DNA of 64,000 nt from Vicingaceae bacterium. Its GTDB lineage: Bacteria; Bacteroidota; Bacteroidia; Flavobacteriales_E; Vicingaceae. Below the pieces are notes generated by a model. That model had not been told where the DNA came from. It was given only the letters and a program-made list of their open reading frames with translations, and did not search any database. This document shows, piece by piece, positions 17,873 through 26,482 of this stretch (the stretch's first letter is position 1; each line of letters starts with the position of its first letter). The stretch covers positions 496,001 through 560,000 of the forward strand of contig JAGYIE010000003.1 of the NCBI GenBank assembly GCA_018402765.1, given 5' to 3'. A program made the translations under genes and the position numbers.

Positions 17873-18226
17873 TTAAATTACTTTTTTTGAGCTTTTAATT
17901 ATGGAGGTTAGTAATTTTAATAATTCTACAGCATCTCTTTTCAGTGTTATAAATTCTTCCGTTACCAAGTATTCGGTCGCATTTAATAATTCAAGCCAGT
18001 AGATTGTTTCATTGCATTCTTTTTGAGCAATGGCAAGTTTATGGATAAAGTCTTTTCTACTTTCCGCATGTTCAGCTTCTCTATATAAAGCGCCTACTGC
18101 GGTGCCCGACCTCGTTAGTTGCTTACTCATAATAAATTCATGCTGTTTAGTCACTAAAACTTTACATGTATTTACAATTCTAATCGCAAAGTGAAAGCTT
18201 TTGGTCTTTATAACATTCTCTTTCAT
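17873..18226 (-). CDS. Four-helix-bundle protein (S23/IVP, bAvd-like)
   Basis: This 117-residue, all-helical protein belongs to the family first seen inside 23S rRNA intervening sequences and related to the accessory protein of diversity-generating retroelements. Diagnostic segments are KSFHFAIRIV, LTRSGTAVGALYREAEHAES (residues 37-56), and AIAQKECNETIYWLELL (around 66-82). The biochemical function is unknown; no reverse transcriptase or template repeat is nearby. Palindromic repeats lie on both sides, so the gene plus repeats look like a discrete unit inserted between priA and fabD. The family call is firm, mobility is inferred. Confidence 0.85.
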   Translation of the reverse strand: MKENVIKTKSFHFAIRIVNTCKVLVTKQHEFIMSKQLTRSGTAVGALYREAEHAESRKDFIHKLAIAQKECNETIYWLELLNATEYLVTEEFITLKRDAVELLKLLTSIIKSSKKVI

Positions 18227-18254
18227 AGACCTTCAAGATGCAAAACTTTTTTAT

Positions 18255-18390
18255 TATTAGCAAATGCTAATTGCTCCGCAATGTTTTTTAATTGTGAATT
18301 ATCAATTGTGAATTATAAAATTGCTCCACAATTCCTCTTTTAAGAATTTTGCGGAGCAAAATGGCATTAACAATTAACAATTATCATGAG
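18255..18390. repeat. Palindromic interspersed repeat, copy B, with a short leading unit
   Basis: A short unit with CTAATTGCTCCGCAATG at 18267-18283 is followed by a fuller copy. That copy reads AATTATAAAATTGCTCCACAA, then CCTCTTTTAAG and AATTTTGCGGAGCAAAATG, and forms a long hairpin. TTAACAATTAACAATTATC follows. It is the right border of the S23 gene segment and ends just before the fabD stop. Confidence 0.85.
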
Positions 18391-18405
18391 TAATTAACCA
18401 TTAAA

Positions 18406-19287
18406 TTATATTTCCGCAGAAGCCGTTGGCATAGCTCGATCTACTTTCTTTACTAAGCCTTGTAATACTTTGCCTGGGCCCACCTCTATGAATTCGCTAG
18501 CTCCGTCAGCTATCATTTGTTGCATAATCTGAGTCCACTTAACCGCACCAGTTAGTTGGTTGACTAAATTTGTTTTAATTTCAGTAGGATCTGTAACGCC
18601 TTTTGCCACCACATTTTGGTACACAGGACAAATTGGAGTTGTAAGCTCCGTTGCTTTAATAGCTGCTTCCAATTCCGCTCTTGCAGGCTCCATTAGTGGG
18701 GAGTGAAATGCACCTCCTACAGGTAGTATAAGGGCTCTTTTGGCTCCTGCTTCTTTTAATGCTTCGCATGCTTTTTCTACTGCTTCTACTGAACCCGAAA
18801 TTACCAATTGACCAGGGCAGTTGTAATTTGCCGGAACGACAATACCGTCAATTTCTCCACAAATTCGTTCCACATCAGCATCTTCCATTCCAAGTACAGC
18901 TGCCATAGTTGATGGTTCAGCTTCGCACGCTTTTTGCATCGCATTTGCTCTAGCGGCTACTAATTTTAATCCATCTTCAAACTTCATTGCACCTGCAGCA
19001 ACTAATGCTGAAAATTCTCCTAATGAGTGTCCTGCAGTCATGTCAGGCTTATAGCTATCACCTAAAACTTTTGCTAGGATTACAGAGTGTAAAAATATTG
19101 CAGGTTGTGTTACATTCGTTTGTTTTAGTTGTTCATCAGTGCCTTCGAACATAATTTCAGTGATATTAAATCCTAAAATTTCGTTTGCTTGATGAAATAA
19201 TTTCTTCGCCTCTTCTGATTGCTCATAAAGGTCTTTTCCCATTCCTGAAAATTGCGCCCCTTGTCCAGGGAATACATATGCTTTCAT
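18406..19287 (-). CDS. fabD: Malonyl-CoA:ACP transacylase
   Basis: FabD transfers the malonyl group from CoA to acyl carrier protein to start fatty acid elongation. The 293-residue length fits. Visible motifs are FPGQGAQFSGM (residues 6-16), the nucleophile elbow GHSLGE (serine around 92), an arginine in VAARANAM, and the histidine in GGAFHSPLM (around 199). The gene is monocistronic on the minus strand, with the terminator of the neighbouring BI-1 gene upstream. Confidence 0.95.
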   Translation of the reverse strand: MKAYVFPGQGAQFSGMGKDLYEQSEEAKKLFHQANEILGFNITEIMFEGTDEQLKQTNVTQPAIFLHSVILAKVLGDSYKPDMTAGHSLGEFSALVAAGAMKFEDGLKLVAARANAMQKACEAEPSTMAAVLGMEDADVERICGEIDGIVVPANYNCPGQLVISGSVEAVEKACEALKEAGAKRALILPVGGAFHSPLMEPARAELEAAIKATELTTPICPVYQNVVAKGVTDPTEIKTNLVNQLTGAVKWTQIMQQMIADGASEFIEVGPGKVLQGLVKKVDRAMPTASAEI

Positions 19288-19320
19288 ATCCTTCTGTTTT
19301 ATTTACTACTGCAAAATAAA

Positions 19321-19351
19321 AAAAGATTGGAACAATGAAGCTCCAATCTTT
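19321..19351 (-). terminator. Intrinsic terminator of the BI-1 gene
   Basis: Arms AAAAGATTGGA and TCCAATCTTT enclose a 10-base loop. On the minus strand the hairpin is followed by a run of T. It lies between the BI-1 stop and the fabD start and separates the two transcripts. Confidence 0.8.
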
Positions 19352-19375
19352 CCAAGTATTTTTTATTTTTTTTGA

Positions 19376-20110
19376 TTATTTACGGTCGCCTAAGAAACGA
19401 AGTAAGAACATAAATAAATTGATAAAGTCGAGGTACAACGTTAATGAACCCATAATCGCCAATTTATTGCTTGACTCTTGCGTGTCATATTCTACGCCAG
19501 AACCGATTCTTTTAAGTTTTTGAACATCATAAGCCGTTAATCCTGTAAAGATTAAAACTCCTGCGATGCTTATAATAAACTCTATTGCTTCACTACCGAT
19601 AAAAAAATTAACTACCATAGCAATAATAATTCCTATTAATGCCATTCTTAAGATACTCCCAAATTTGGTTAAATCTGTATTGGTGGTGTAACCTAGCAGC
19701 GCCATAACTCCAAATGTTCCTGAGCTAATTGCAAAGGTAGATGCGATGGATGATCCCGTGTACGCAAGAAAGATAAAGCTCATGCTCATTCCCATTAAAA
19801 TGGAGAATACGATAAACAGCATCATTAATACAAAGGAGGATAGGCGATTAAATGCCATCGACATACCAAAAACCATTAATAATGGTGCGAACATAACAAC
19901 ATAGCCAAAAATTGACATGCCACCTGTTTCCGGGTTAATTAAATAATTTAATAGTGCCGGGCTAGTACCAAAAGCATAAGCTATAATACCCGTTATAGCT
20001 AGAGCACCTGTCATATATGCAAAAACGTTTGCCATAAACGTTTTTACCATAGTTCCTGCTGGAGCTGTATCTCCTTGAACCATATTGTTGAAATTTCTAA
20101 AGTCTTTCAT
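19376..20110 (-). CDS. Bax inhibitor-1/YccA family membrane protein
   Basis: This 244-residue integral membrane protein has seven predicted helices from about residue 27 to the C-terminus. The conserved family segments include a C-terminal FTGLTAYDVQKLKR loop (around 190) and a last helix with LTLYLDFINLFMFLLRFLG. Family members act as calcium-leak or stress proteins, and YccA interacts with FtsH in E. coli; neither role can be shown here. It is flanked by terminators on both sides and so is probably a single-gene unit. Confidence 0.88.
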   Translation of the reverse strand: MKDFRNFNNMVQGDTAPAGTMVKTFMANVFAYMTGALAITGIIAYAFGTSPALLNYLINPETGGMSIFGYVVMFAPLLMVFGMSMAFNRLSSFVLMMLFIVFSILMGMSMSFIFLAYTGSSIASTFAISSGTFGVMALLGYTTNTDLTKFGSILRMALIGIIIAMVVNFFIGSEAIEFIISIAGVLIFTGLTAYDVQKLKRIGSGVEYDTQESSNKLAIMGSLTLYLDFINLFMFLLRFLGDRK

Positions 20111-20232
20111 TTTGTTAACTATTTTGATGCTAAATTAATCATTCGATAGCATTTTTTGATTAGTTATTTTTGAGTTAACAAAATTTAAATTTGGTGAGTT
20201 ATTAATCAGTTAACTACTAATTATCTGTCACA

Positions 20233-20266
20233 AAAAAACCTCGAAGGAATTGCTTCGAAGTTTTTA
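20233..20266 (-). terminator. Intrinsic terminator of folE
   Basis: A stem formed by AAAACCTCGAAG and CTTCGAAGTTTT (one mismatch) with a 6-base loop and flanking A and T runs. It lies 20 bases after the folE stop on the minus strand. Confidence 0.75.
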
Positions 20267-20285
20267 AAATTATTTCTGATTTATC

Positions 20286-20909
20286 TTAGTGTAAATTTTT
20301 GCCTATTAACTGGATAAACTCTTTTCGAGTAGTATCTTTCTCAAACTCTCCTGTAAATGAAGAAGTGGTCGTTACGGAATTTTGTTTCTGAATTCCTCTC
20401 ATTTGCATGCACAAATGCTTGGCTTCAATTACTACTGCTACTCCCAATGGGTTAAGCGTTTCTTGAATACAGGTTTTAATCTGATCAGTTAGACGTTCCT
20501 GAACTTGCATCCTTCTAGAAAAGGCATCAGCTACTCGAGGTATTTTACTCAATCCTACTATCCATCCATTTGGGATGTAAGCAATGTGTGCTTTGCCAAA
20601 AAATGGTAGCATATGGTGCTCACACATAGAATAGATCTCAATATCTTTTACAATTACCATATGATTATGATCTTCTTGAAACATAGCAGACTTTAAAATC
20701 TCTGCAGGATCCATGTCATACCCGTGGGTCAAAAAAGACATAGCTTTGGCAACTCGCTCAGGAGTTTTCAATAAGCCCTCTCTATTTACATCTTCTCCTA
20801 ACTCAGAAATAATGTCTGAGTAGTGAGAAGCCATCTTGTTAATTTTTTCGTCGTTGTAATTATCCACTCGTTTATAAGCTTCAGTTTGGTGTTCAAATGA
20901 TGTATCCAT
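20286..20909 (-). CDS. folE: GTP cyclohydrolase I
   Basis: FolE converts GTP to 7,8-dihydroneopterin triphosphate, the entry to folate and other pterins. The 207-residue enzyme has the zinc motif CEHH in [12 protein letters not shown] (around 97-108), then [10 protein letters not shown] and the third zinc ligand in KHLCMQMRG (around 165). The RMQVQERLT segment is also conserved. It lies 27 bases downstream of queD on the same strand, so the two GTP-derived pterin enzymes share a transcript. Confidence 0.96.
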   Translation of the reverse strand: MDTSFEHQTEAYKRVDNYNDEKINKMASHYSDIISELGEDVNREGLLKTPERVAKAMSFLTHGYDMDPAEILKSAMFQEDHNHMVIVKDIEIYSMCEHHMLPFFGKAHIAYIPNGWIVGLSKIPRVADAFSRRMQVQERLTDQIKTCIQETLNPLGVAVVIEAKHLCMQMRGIQKQNSVTTTSSFTGEFEKDTTRKEFIQLIGKNLH

Positions 20910-20936
20910 TCTTTAATATAAAGTTATCTATTTTGG

Positions 20937-21350
20937 TTACTTGCCAAAATATTCTACATAATTATTTTCTGTTTCTTGAATTTTAATGCTGCATAATTTT
21001 CCGCCTGTAGCGTTGACAGGCTCTTCTAACTGCTCCCAAAATTTTATCGCAATATTTTCAGCAGAAGTCATGACTCCTTTAAAAAATGGTACATCTAAAT
21101 TGAGGTTTTTGTGATCAACATATTTAATTACATGTTCTTTTACAATCTTACCTAGTAGTGATAAATCAATAACATAGCCTGTTTCTTCATCTACTTCTCC
21201 CTCTACAGTCACATAGAGAATGTAGTTATGGCCATGCCAATTTGGATTAGAACACTTACCAAAAACGTCAAAGTTTTTTTCTTGGCTCCATTCTTCTTTC
21301 GCTAATCGATGAGCTGCACTAAACCGCTCTCTTCTGGTTATTCTAATCAT
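20937..21350 (-). CDS. queD: 6-carboxytetrahydropterin synthase (QueD/PTPS family)
   Basis: This 137-residue PTPS-fold enzyme uses dihydroneopterin triphosphate, the product of FolE. Zinc ligands are the histidine in FSAAHRL (around 14) and HGHNY (around 39-43), and the catalytic cysteine sits in FGKCSNPNWHGH. The DHKNLN segment (around 79) carries the catalytic Asp-His pair. The longer insert EEWSQEKNFDVFGKC is usual in Bacteroidota. QueD activity (queuosine precursor) is likely, a pyruvoyl-tetrahydropterin role is the alternative. It precedes folE in one operon. Confidence 0.88.
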   Translation of the reverse strand: MIRITRRERFSAAHRLAKEEWSQEKNFDVFGKCSNPNWHGHNYILYVTVEGEVDEETGYVIDLSLLGKIVKEHVIKYVDHKNLNLDVPFFKGVMTSAENIAIKFWEQLEEPVNATGGKLCSIKIQETENNYVEYFGK

Positions 21351-21375
21351 TATTGTTGCCTAAATATTATCCTTA

Positions 21376-21383
21376 CAAATATA
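21376..21383 (-). promoter_or_regulatory. -7 promoter box of the queD-folE operon
   Basis: The minus strand reads TATATTTG, matching TAnnTTTG, 25 bases upstream of the queD ATG. A TTG at 21399-21401 lies 15 bases further upstream, slightly closer than the usual -33 spacing. Confidence 0.6.
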
Positions 21384-21459
21384 CAATTCAAAGATTAACA
21401 AGGTTTAAAATAAATTGTTGTCATTTTTACAGAATCAAATCATCAGAATGGATTGAATT

Positions 21460-21492
21460 TTGTAAGTAGCAGCAGCATTATTCTTAAATTTG
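21460..21492 (+). promoter_or_regulatory. Promoter of the YwqK-like gene, close to its start codon
   Basis: TTG at 21460-21462 and TAAATTTG at 21485-21492 are 22 bases apart, fitting the Bacteroidota -33/-7 pattern. The expected transcription start (about 21497) is only a few bases before the ATG at 21501, so the mRNA would be almost leaderless and the TTG at 21453 cannot be the start. Confidence 0.55.
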
Positions 21493-21500
21493 TCGTACCA

Positions 21501-22283
21501 ATGAGATATTTAACCACCATAGCCGCAGTAATGTTTTTATTTACTACAAATTCTAGTGCACAAGAGGCAACTCCAATCAACCGAAAGGATAGAAATGGAG
21601 CCAAAACTGGTACGTGGAAATCTTTCTTTGCCGACGGATCTGTGCGATATGTTGGTCAGTTTGACAATGGTCTTCCTGTAGATACTTTTTTTTATTATTT
21701 CCCTACCGGAAAGTTGCAAACGCTAATGTTGCATACTCAACCGAAAACTGCTTATGCTAAAATGTATTACTCCACAGGTGAATTAATGGCTGAGGGTAAA
21801 TACTTTGATCAGAAAAAAGACAGCGTATGGCAAACTTATGGTGCAAATCAATTATTAGTTACCAAAGGAGGGTATATTGCTGGAGCAAAGAATGGCAGAT
21901 GGGAGACCTATTATAAAAATGGAAAACTAGCCGAAGTCGTTTTTTATAAGAATGATATAGAAGTAGATGATTATCGATCGTATTATGATAATGGTAATGT
22001 ATTGGAAGAAACTCAATATGTAAATGGCTTTTTAGAGGGATTGACCACCTTTTATGATGAAAATGGGAATAAATTGCTAAAAGGGATTTATAAGAAGTCA
22101 ATGCGAAATGGAAAGTGGATTTATTATAATTCCAATGGAACGGTAGATAAAATAATAGAATACAAAGACGGCAAATCATTAGATAAAAATTTAAATGTGA
22201 TTGATATTCCTGAGGAGTTAAAAGCAAATAGAAAAGAGTATTTAGAGTTTGATGATATCCGTGGAAAAATAAAGTACGAGTAA
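21501..22283 (+). CDS. Secreted YwqK/MORN-repeat protein
   Basis: This protein of about 260 residues has an N-terminal signal peptide ending near SSAQEA. At least five repeats follow of the MORN/YwqK type, each with a glycine turn and aromatic pair, for example GAKTGTWKSFFADGSVRYVG, NGRWETYYKNGKL and RNGKWIYYNSNG. YwqK is named for a Bacillus toxin-antitoxin locus, but in Bacteroidota such repeats are mostly secreted proteins of unknown role. No toxin partner is visible. The next gene, mnmA, starts 6 bases downstream, so the two are probably co-transcribed. Confidence 0.75.
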   Translation: MRYLTTIAAVMFLFTTNSSAQEATPINRKDRNGAKTGTWKSFFADGSVRYVGQFDNGLPVDTFFYYFPTGKLQTLMLHTQPKTAYAKMYYSTGELMAEGKYFDQKKDSVWQTYGANQLLVTKGGYIAGAKNGRWETYYKNGKLAEVVFYKNDIEVDDYRSYYDNGNVLEETQYVNGFLEGLTTFYDENGNKLLKGIYKKSMRNGKWIYYNSNGTVDKIIEYKDGKSLDKNLNVIDIPEELKANRKEYLEFDDIRGKIKYE

Positions 22284-22288
22284 AAGAG

Positions 22289-23380
22289 ATGAGCAAGAAA
22301 GGAAAAGTATTGGTAGCAATGAGTGGAGGTATAGATAGTTCGATAACGGCACTCTTGCTCCATGAACAAGGATATGAAGTAATTGGGGTAACCATGAAAA
22401 CATGGGACTATGCCAGCTCTGGTGGTAGTTCTAAAACAACAGGTTGCTGTAGTTTAGACGATATCAATGATGCGCGAATCTTAGCAGTTGAGTATGGTTT
22501 TCATCACATGATAATTGATATTAGAGAAGAATTTGGCGATTATATCATCGATAATTTTGTGGGTGAATATATGGCAGGTAGGACACCAAACCCTTGTGTT
22601 TTGTGTAATACACATATTAAGTGGGATGCCTTATTGCGCAGAGCAGATCAGTTAGGGTGTGAGTTTATCGCTACAGGGCATTATGCTAACGTGCGCCAAG
22701 AGAATGGGCGTTATGTAGTTTCTAAAGGTTTAGATGAGAATAAAGATCAGTCCTACGTTCTATGGGGACTAACTCAAAAGGCATTGGCTAGAACGATATT
22801 CCCATTAGGAAAATTTACCAAAAGCGCTATTCGCCAAATGGCTTTAGATCGAGGACATGAAGAATTGGCCAAAAAGTCAGAGAGTTATGAAATTTGTTTT
22901 GTTCCAGATAATGATTATCGTGGTTTTATAAAACGTAAAGTGGATGGCTTAGAGGGAAAAGTTAAAGGTGGAGATTTTATTGATTTACAAGGGAATATTA
23001 TTGGAAAGCATGAAGGATATCCTTTTTATACGATAGGTCAGCGCAAGGGATTGGGAATTGCTGTAGGAGATCCGTTGTATGTTTTGAGAATTAATGCATC
23101 GGACAATACCGTAGTTTTAGGAAATAAAGAAGACTTAAATCGTAAGACGATGAAGGTGAAAAATCCTAACCTACATAAATACGATCGTTTACCCGAAGGC
23201 ACCGAGATTTTGACTAAAATCAGGTACAAGGATTTAGGTGCGATGGCTGAGGTAAAATACCTAGCAGACGATGAATTGGAAGTAGACTTTTTTGCCGAAG
23301 TGCAAGGAATAGCTCCTGGTCAGTCTGCCGTTTTTTATGAAGGTAATGACTTATTAGGTGGTGGATTTATAAGTGAATAG
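22289..23380 (+). CDS. mnmA: tRNA-specific 2-thiouridylase
   Basis: MnmA adds sulfur to U34 of the tRNAs for Lys, Glu and Gln. The PP-loop is AMSGGIDSSITALL (residues 10-23). The first catalytic cysteine is in NPCVLCN (around 106), the second in YEICFVPDNDYRGF (around 206). The 363-residue length is normal. An AAGAG ribosome-binding stretch precedes the ATG. Confidence 0.96.
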   Translation: MSKKGKVLVAMSGGIDSSITALLLHEQGYEVIGVTMKTWDYASSGGSSKTTGCCSLDDINDARILAVEYGFHHMIIDIREEFGDYIIDNFVGEYMAGRTPNPCVLCNTHIKWDALLRRADQLGCEFIATGHYANVRQENGRYVVSKGLDENKDQSYVLWGLTQKALARTIFPLGKFTKSAIRQMALDRGHEELAKKSESYEICFVPDNDYRGFIKRKVDGLEGKVKGGDFIDLQGNIIGKHEGYPFYTIGQRKGLGIAVGDPLYVLRINASDNTVVLGNKEDLNRKTMKVKNPNLHKYDRLPEGTEILTKIRYKDLGAMAEVKYLADDELEVDFFAEVQGIAPGQSAVFYEGNDLLGGGFISE

Positions 23381-23504
23381 GTGATTAAACTATGTAATTA
23401 ATTGTGTAAAAATACTGAAGGTCAGCATTTTAATATTTTACCTATTATTTTTTTATTTATTCAATTTATTTTTTAATTTTAGGCTAAACTAAACTTAAAC
23501 TAAA

Positions 23505-24176
23505 ATGAAAATCAAATTATTATTCGTTGCTGCTATTGCAATTGCAGCATTAAGTTCATGCTCTTCAACTTCTTATTCTCATTCATATCGAATGATTGAA
23601 GAAGGTTTACACAACAAAACTTCAGTTAAAATAGCTGATAATTACGAAGCCGATTTAGACATTAAATTTGATGCGGAAATTAAAGGATCTACTAGCAAAA
23701 CACACAAAAACGAAAAGCTTGCAAAACAAGAAGCTTATTACAATGCTGTTATTAATAATGGTGTTCATGTGTTAATTAACCCAATCTACAAAGTTTCTCA
23801 GATTGGAGAAGATTTTGATTGTGAAGTAGTCGGTTTTGGAGCTAAGTATTCTAACCCTAGAGTTGCAGGTTCAGATGTTTCCAGTGATGATTCTGGTGTT
23901 GAAATAGATAAAAAATTAGCTCAATTAGAGCGATTCTCGAAAATCGAAGGAGTTCAGGCGGGTTTGCGTCAATCATCGTATGCAATAGATACTAGAGAAG
24001 GATGTTGTGGTGATGAGAAAGTCGGCAAATATGGTGACACTCATTTATTGCACGCTACTGATAATAAAAGTTCACTAGTGGATGAATACTATAAATTCAT
24101 TAATAAGGACAATGCTGAAGAAGAAAGTGCAAAGTCTTGCAAAGTTTTAGGCATTTTTAAAGTAAAATGTAAATAA
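23505..24176 (+). CDS. Hypothetical lipoprotein
   Basis: A 223-residue protein with a clear lipoprotein signal (lipobox LSSC, Cys19). The mature part has a segment KIADNYEADLDIKFDAEIKG (residues 42-61), then many lysines and several cysteines near the C-terminus, including GCCGDEK and KVKCK. I do not recognise the family. It is probably monocistronic: an intrinsic terminator follows at 24275-24304. Confidence 0.7.
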   Translation: MKIKLLFVAAIAIAALSSCSSTSYSHSYRMIEEGLHNKTSVKIADNYEADLDIKFDAEIKGSTSKTHKNEKLAKQEAYYNAVINNGVHVLINPIYKVSQIGEDFDCEVVGFGAKYSNPRVAGSDVSSDDSGVEIDKKLAQLERFSKIEGVQAGLRQSSYAIDTREGCCGDEKVGKYGDTHLLHATDNKSSLVDEYYKFINKDNAEEESAKSCKVLGIFKVKCK

Positions 24177-24274
24177 ATCTAATCTTCAAGGCTCCACAAA
24201 CATCTATAAATAGAATGTTTAGTCCATACTTATTTATTCAATTTATGATCGTTTGATTAATTTGTTTTTAATTA

Positions 24275-24304
24275 GGTGTGGGGTGTTATGCCTCACACTT
24301 TTAT
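24275..24304 (+). terminator. Intrinsic terminator of the lipoprotein gene
   Basis: Arms GTGTGGGG and CCTCACAC (one G-U pair in RNA) around a 7-base loop are followed by a T-rich run. An ATG at 24288 lies inside the hairpin, which argues that the following gene starts later, at GTG 24315. Confidence 0.75.
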
Positions 24305-24314
24305 TTTTATTCAC

Positions 24315-25577
24315 GTGAAAGATTTGTCTTCAAAAGTAATTTTAATTTTTCTCATACCTGTAATTAGTTTTGCTCAAAATGAGCCTGAAATAATGCGCAT
24401 TAAGAATCATACTGATTTAATAGTCGATTATTTGCCAAAAAGAACTGAGCTAGAAGAGACTTATCTTAACAATTATTTAAAACCAATTAATCCTATAAAA
24501 AAGCATTCGGATTTAGGTGTATTATCTTCGATCCATAAAGTTAAAGAAGAACAAATCGAACAGTTTATAGCTCAGCGAATAGACTCATCTCAAAAAAAAG
24601 ATATAACCGAAGATGCTATTAAGTTCATTATAGGTCGGACTAGCATTGAAGATAGCTACATCAGTGGATATTATGAAGGCTTTGACATACCATTTAATGA
24701 AAAAATTAATGACGAGATAACTGATATTAGCAAAAATAAAAATTCAGAAATAGAAATACTATTAACTAAAAGAGAGCAACAATTCCTTGCAGAAAAAGCG
24801 TTAATTAATTCTGAAGTTAATGACTATTTGGCTAATACAATTAATTTTAGTAACCAACCTAAAGACCTTAATAGTACTGTTATTTTATCAAACACAAATA
24901 GTTCTGTCAAAGTAGAAAATGAAAATAATTCATTAAAGGACAATCCGTTATTGATAAAGGAAATCAAATCTAAAAGTAATGATTATCTAGTTCAAGAAAA
25001 ACAACTTACTAAAAATCAAATTGAAAAAACTAAAGATATTCCAAAAAAGAAAGAAACTGAGGAAAATTTCGATCAAGTAATTCTAGCTGCTGGAATTGAA
25101 TCAAAAGAAGTGGTAACAAGGAAAGAAGCTACTAATGATGCAATTAAAAATAGACCAATTGAGAAAGAAGAAATTATAACAAAAAAAGAAGAAAACTTGA
25201 TGCTTGAAACTAAGGAGGTTTTTACGGTAGATAAAAATGTTGTTACTTTATCGGAAGCTGAGAAATTAGAATTAGAACGAAGTCGATTATTAAAATTATA
25301 TGGCTCCAAATTTACTAAGACGACTTTTTTAGTGCAGGTTTCTTCATTAAATGAGGATATTCCTGAATGGGAAGTGGCCAATAACCTTGGAATAAAAGAT
25401 CGATTAATAAAATATACGATTAATGGTTCTATTAAATATTTTATAAGTGGGTTTAAGACTTATGAAAAAGCAAGAGAAAAAGTTAACATTTTAAAAAATC
25501 AAGAAATAAATTCATTTATTTTAGTGAAACAAGCGGATGAATTTATATTGCCAAGCTTATTTTTTAAATCGAAGTAA
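24315..25577 (+). CDS. Secreted protein with C-terminal SPOR-like domain
   Basis: With the GTG start at 24315 the protein has 420 residues, opening with a signal peptide (VKDLSSKVILIFLIPVISFAQ, of which the last residues are the cleavage site). A long, charged, lysine- and glutamate-rich middle part follows (about 100-310), probably disordered or coiled. The C-terminal 80 residues (TTFLVQVSSL to SFILVKQADE) have the beta-alpha-beta pattern of SPOR domains, which bind denuded septal peptidoglycan in other bacteria. An ATG at 24288 is possible but lies within a terminator hairpin. The SPOR call is moderately sure; the rest is unrecognised. Confidence 0.6.
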   Translation: MKDLSSKVILIFLIPVISFAQNEPEIMRIKNHTDLIVDYLPKRTELEETYLNNYLKPINPIKKHSDLGVLSSIHKVKEEQIEQFIAQRIDSSQKKDITEDAIKFIIGRTSIEDSYISGYYEGFDIPFNEKINDEITDISKNKNSEIEILLTKREQQFLAEKALINSEVNDYLANTINFSNQPKDLNSTVILSNTNSSVKVENENNSLKDNPLLIKEIKSKSNDYLVQEKQLTKNQIEKTKDIPKKKETEENFDQVILAAGIESKEVVTRKEATNDAIKNRPIEKEEIITKKEENLMLETKEVFTVDKNVVTLSEAEKLELERSRLLKLYGSKFTKTTFLVQVSSLNEDIPEWEVANNLGIKDRLIKYTINGSIKYFISGFKTYEKAREKVNILKNQEINSFILVKQADEFILPSLFFKSK

Positions 25578-25600
25578 TACTTTTTAACTATTCCTTTTTA

Positions 25601-25608
25601 TACCTTTG
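25601..25608 (+). promoter_or_regulatory. -7 promoter box directly before a lipoprotein start
   Basis: TACCTTTG fits TAnnTTTG and ends 4 bases before the ATG at 25613, so transcription would begin at or near the A of the start codon. No TTG element is seen at the usual distance. Confidence 0.45.
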
Positions 25609-25612
25609 ATTA

Positions 25613-26284
25613 ATGTTCAAGGTACTTCGATTACTACCGTTTATATTTTACCTAGTGGCTTGTCAAGAAACAAATGAACCGATTTCACCTGATTTTGGTT
25701 ACGAATATGCTCCACTTAAAGTAGGTAACTATGCTGTATACCAAATAGATTCTATTCATTATGATGACTTTGCTAATACCGTTGATACATTTAGTTATCA
25801 ACTTAAAGAAGTGATTGACTCCGCTTACATCTTGTTAGATGGCCAAGAAGGATTTCGATTAGAACGGTATAGAAGAAATTCCGGTAATTTTAACTGGCGG
25901 ATTATCGATGTTTGGTTTGTGTATAAAACAGCTCAACAGTATATTCGAGTAGAAGAGAATCAGCCAATTGTTAAGTTGGTGTTCCCTGTAGAATTAGAAT
26001 CTCAATGGGATATCAATTCAAAGAATACTCAAAAAACTAACATAGCTGAAATTACTTCCATCACAACATCTGCAAATATCGGTTCTCTAAGCTTTACTAA
26101 TATGGCAACAGTGACAATTACTGATGAACAAAACTTAATAGAGCGAAAATTAAATACTGAACAATACAGTAAAGAAGTTGGCTTAGTATCTCAATACGTT
26201 AAAGATTTAAGAACTCAGGTAACGGGTCAAATTGTAAGAGGAGTGGATTACCGAAAGGAGTTGATTGAATATGGAGTGGAGTAA
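25613..26284 (+). CDS. Hypothetical lipoprotein
   Basis: A 223-residue protein with a lipoprotein signal ending at Cys17 (LVACQE). It has a beta-rich mature part: YAPLKVGNYAVYQIDSI near the N-terminus, then FRLERYRRNSGNFNW and LVFPVELESQWDIN. It is a type of surface or periplasmic lipoprotein common in Bacteroidota, with no assigned function. The gene follows the SPOR-like protein by 35 bases but appears to have its own promoter box. Confidence 0.68.
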   Translation: MFKVLRLLPFIFYLVACQETNEPISPDFGYEYAPLKVGNYAVYQIDSIHYDDFANTVDTFSYQLKEVIDSAYILLDGQEGFRLERYRRNSGNFNWRIIDVWFVYKTAQQYIRVEENQPIVKLVFPVELESQWDINSKNTQKTNIAEITSITTSANIGSLSFTNMATVTITDEQNLIERKLNTEQYSKEVGLVSQYVKDLRTQVTGQIVRGVDYRKELIEYGVE

Positions 26285-26309
26285 TCGTTTATTTCTTTTG
26301 CCTTTTCGC

Positions 26310-26410
26310 AATCAATTTAATGGTTAATTGACATTTTGCTCCGCAAAATTCTTAAAAGAGAAATTGCGAATCAATTTTATAATTAACAATTGTTAATTCA
26401 CAATTAGAAG
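26310..26410. repeat. Palindromic interspersed repeat, copy C (inverse orientation)
   Basis: The plus strand has TTGACATTTTGCTCCGCAAAA, TTCTTAAAAGAG and AAATTGCGAATCAATTTTATA, followed by ATTAACAATTGTTAATTC. Its reverse complement matches copy B at 18300-18385 almost base for base in the hairpin core. It lies between two lipoprotein genes with no S23 gene nearby. Confidence 0.8.
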
Positions 26411-26482
26411 AATTACTTAGCAATTCTTACAATTCATAATTATCAATTACATTAGCATTCTAAATCAACAGAAATACATACT

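Noticed and set aside
17873-18226. Diversity-generating retroelement accessory gene
   Set aside because: The protein family is related to bAvd, but no reverse transcriptase and no template or variable repeat are present around it.
21501-22283. YwqK toxin-antitoxin system
   Set aside because: The protein is a secreted MORN-repeat protein with a signal peptide, and no toxin gene is adjacent. The antitoxin name is only inherited from the family.
21859-22395. Open frame of 178 codons opposite the YwqK-like gene and mnmA
   Set aside because: Composition is that of an antisense shadow; the two plus-strand genes explain the region.
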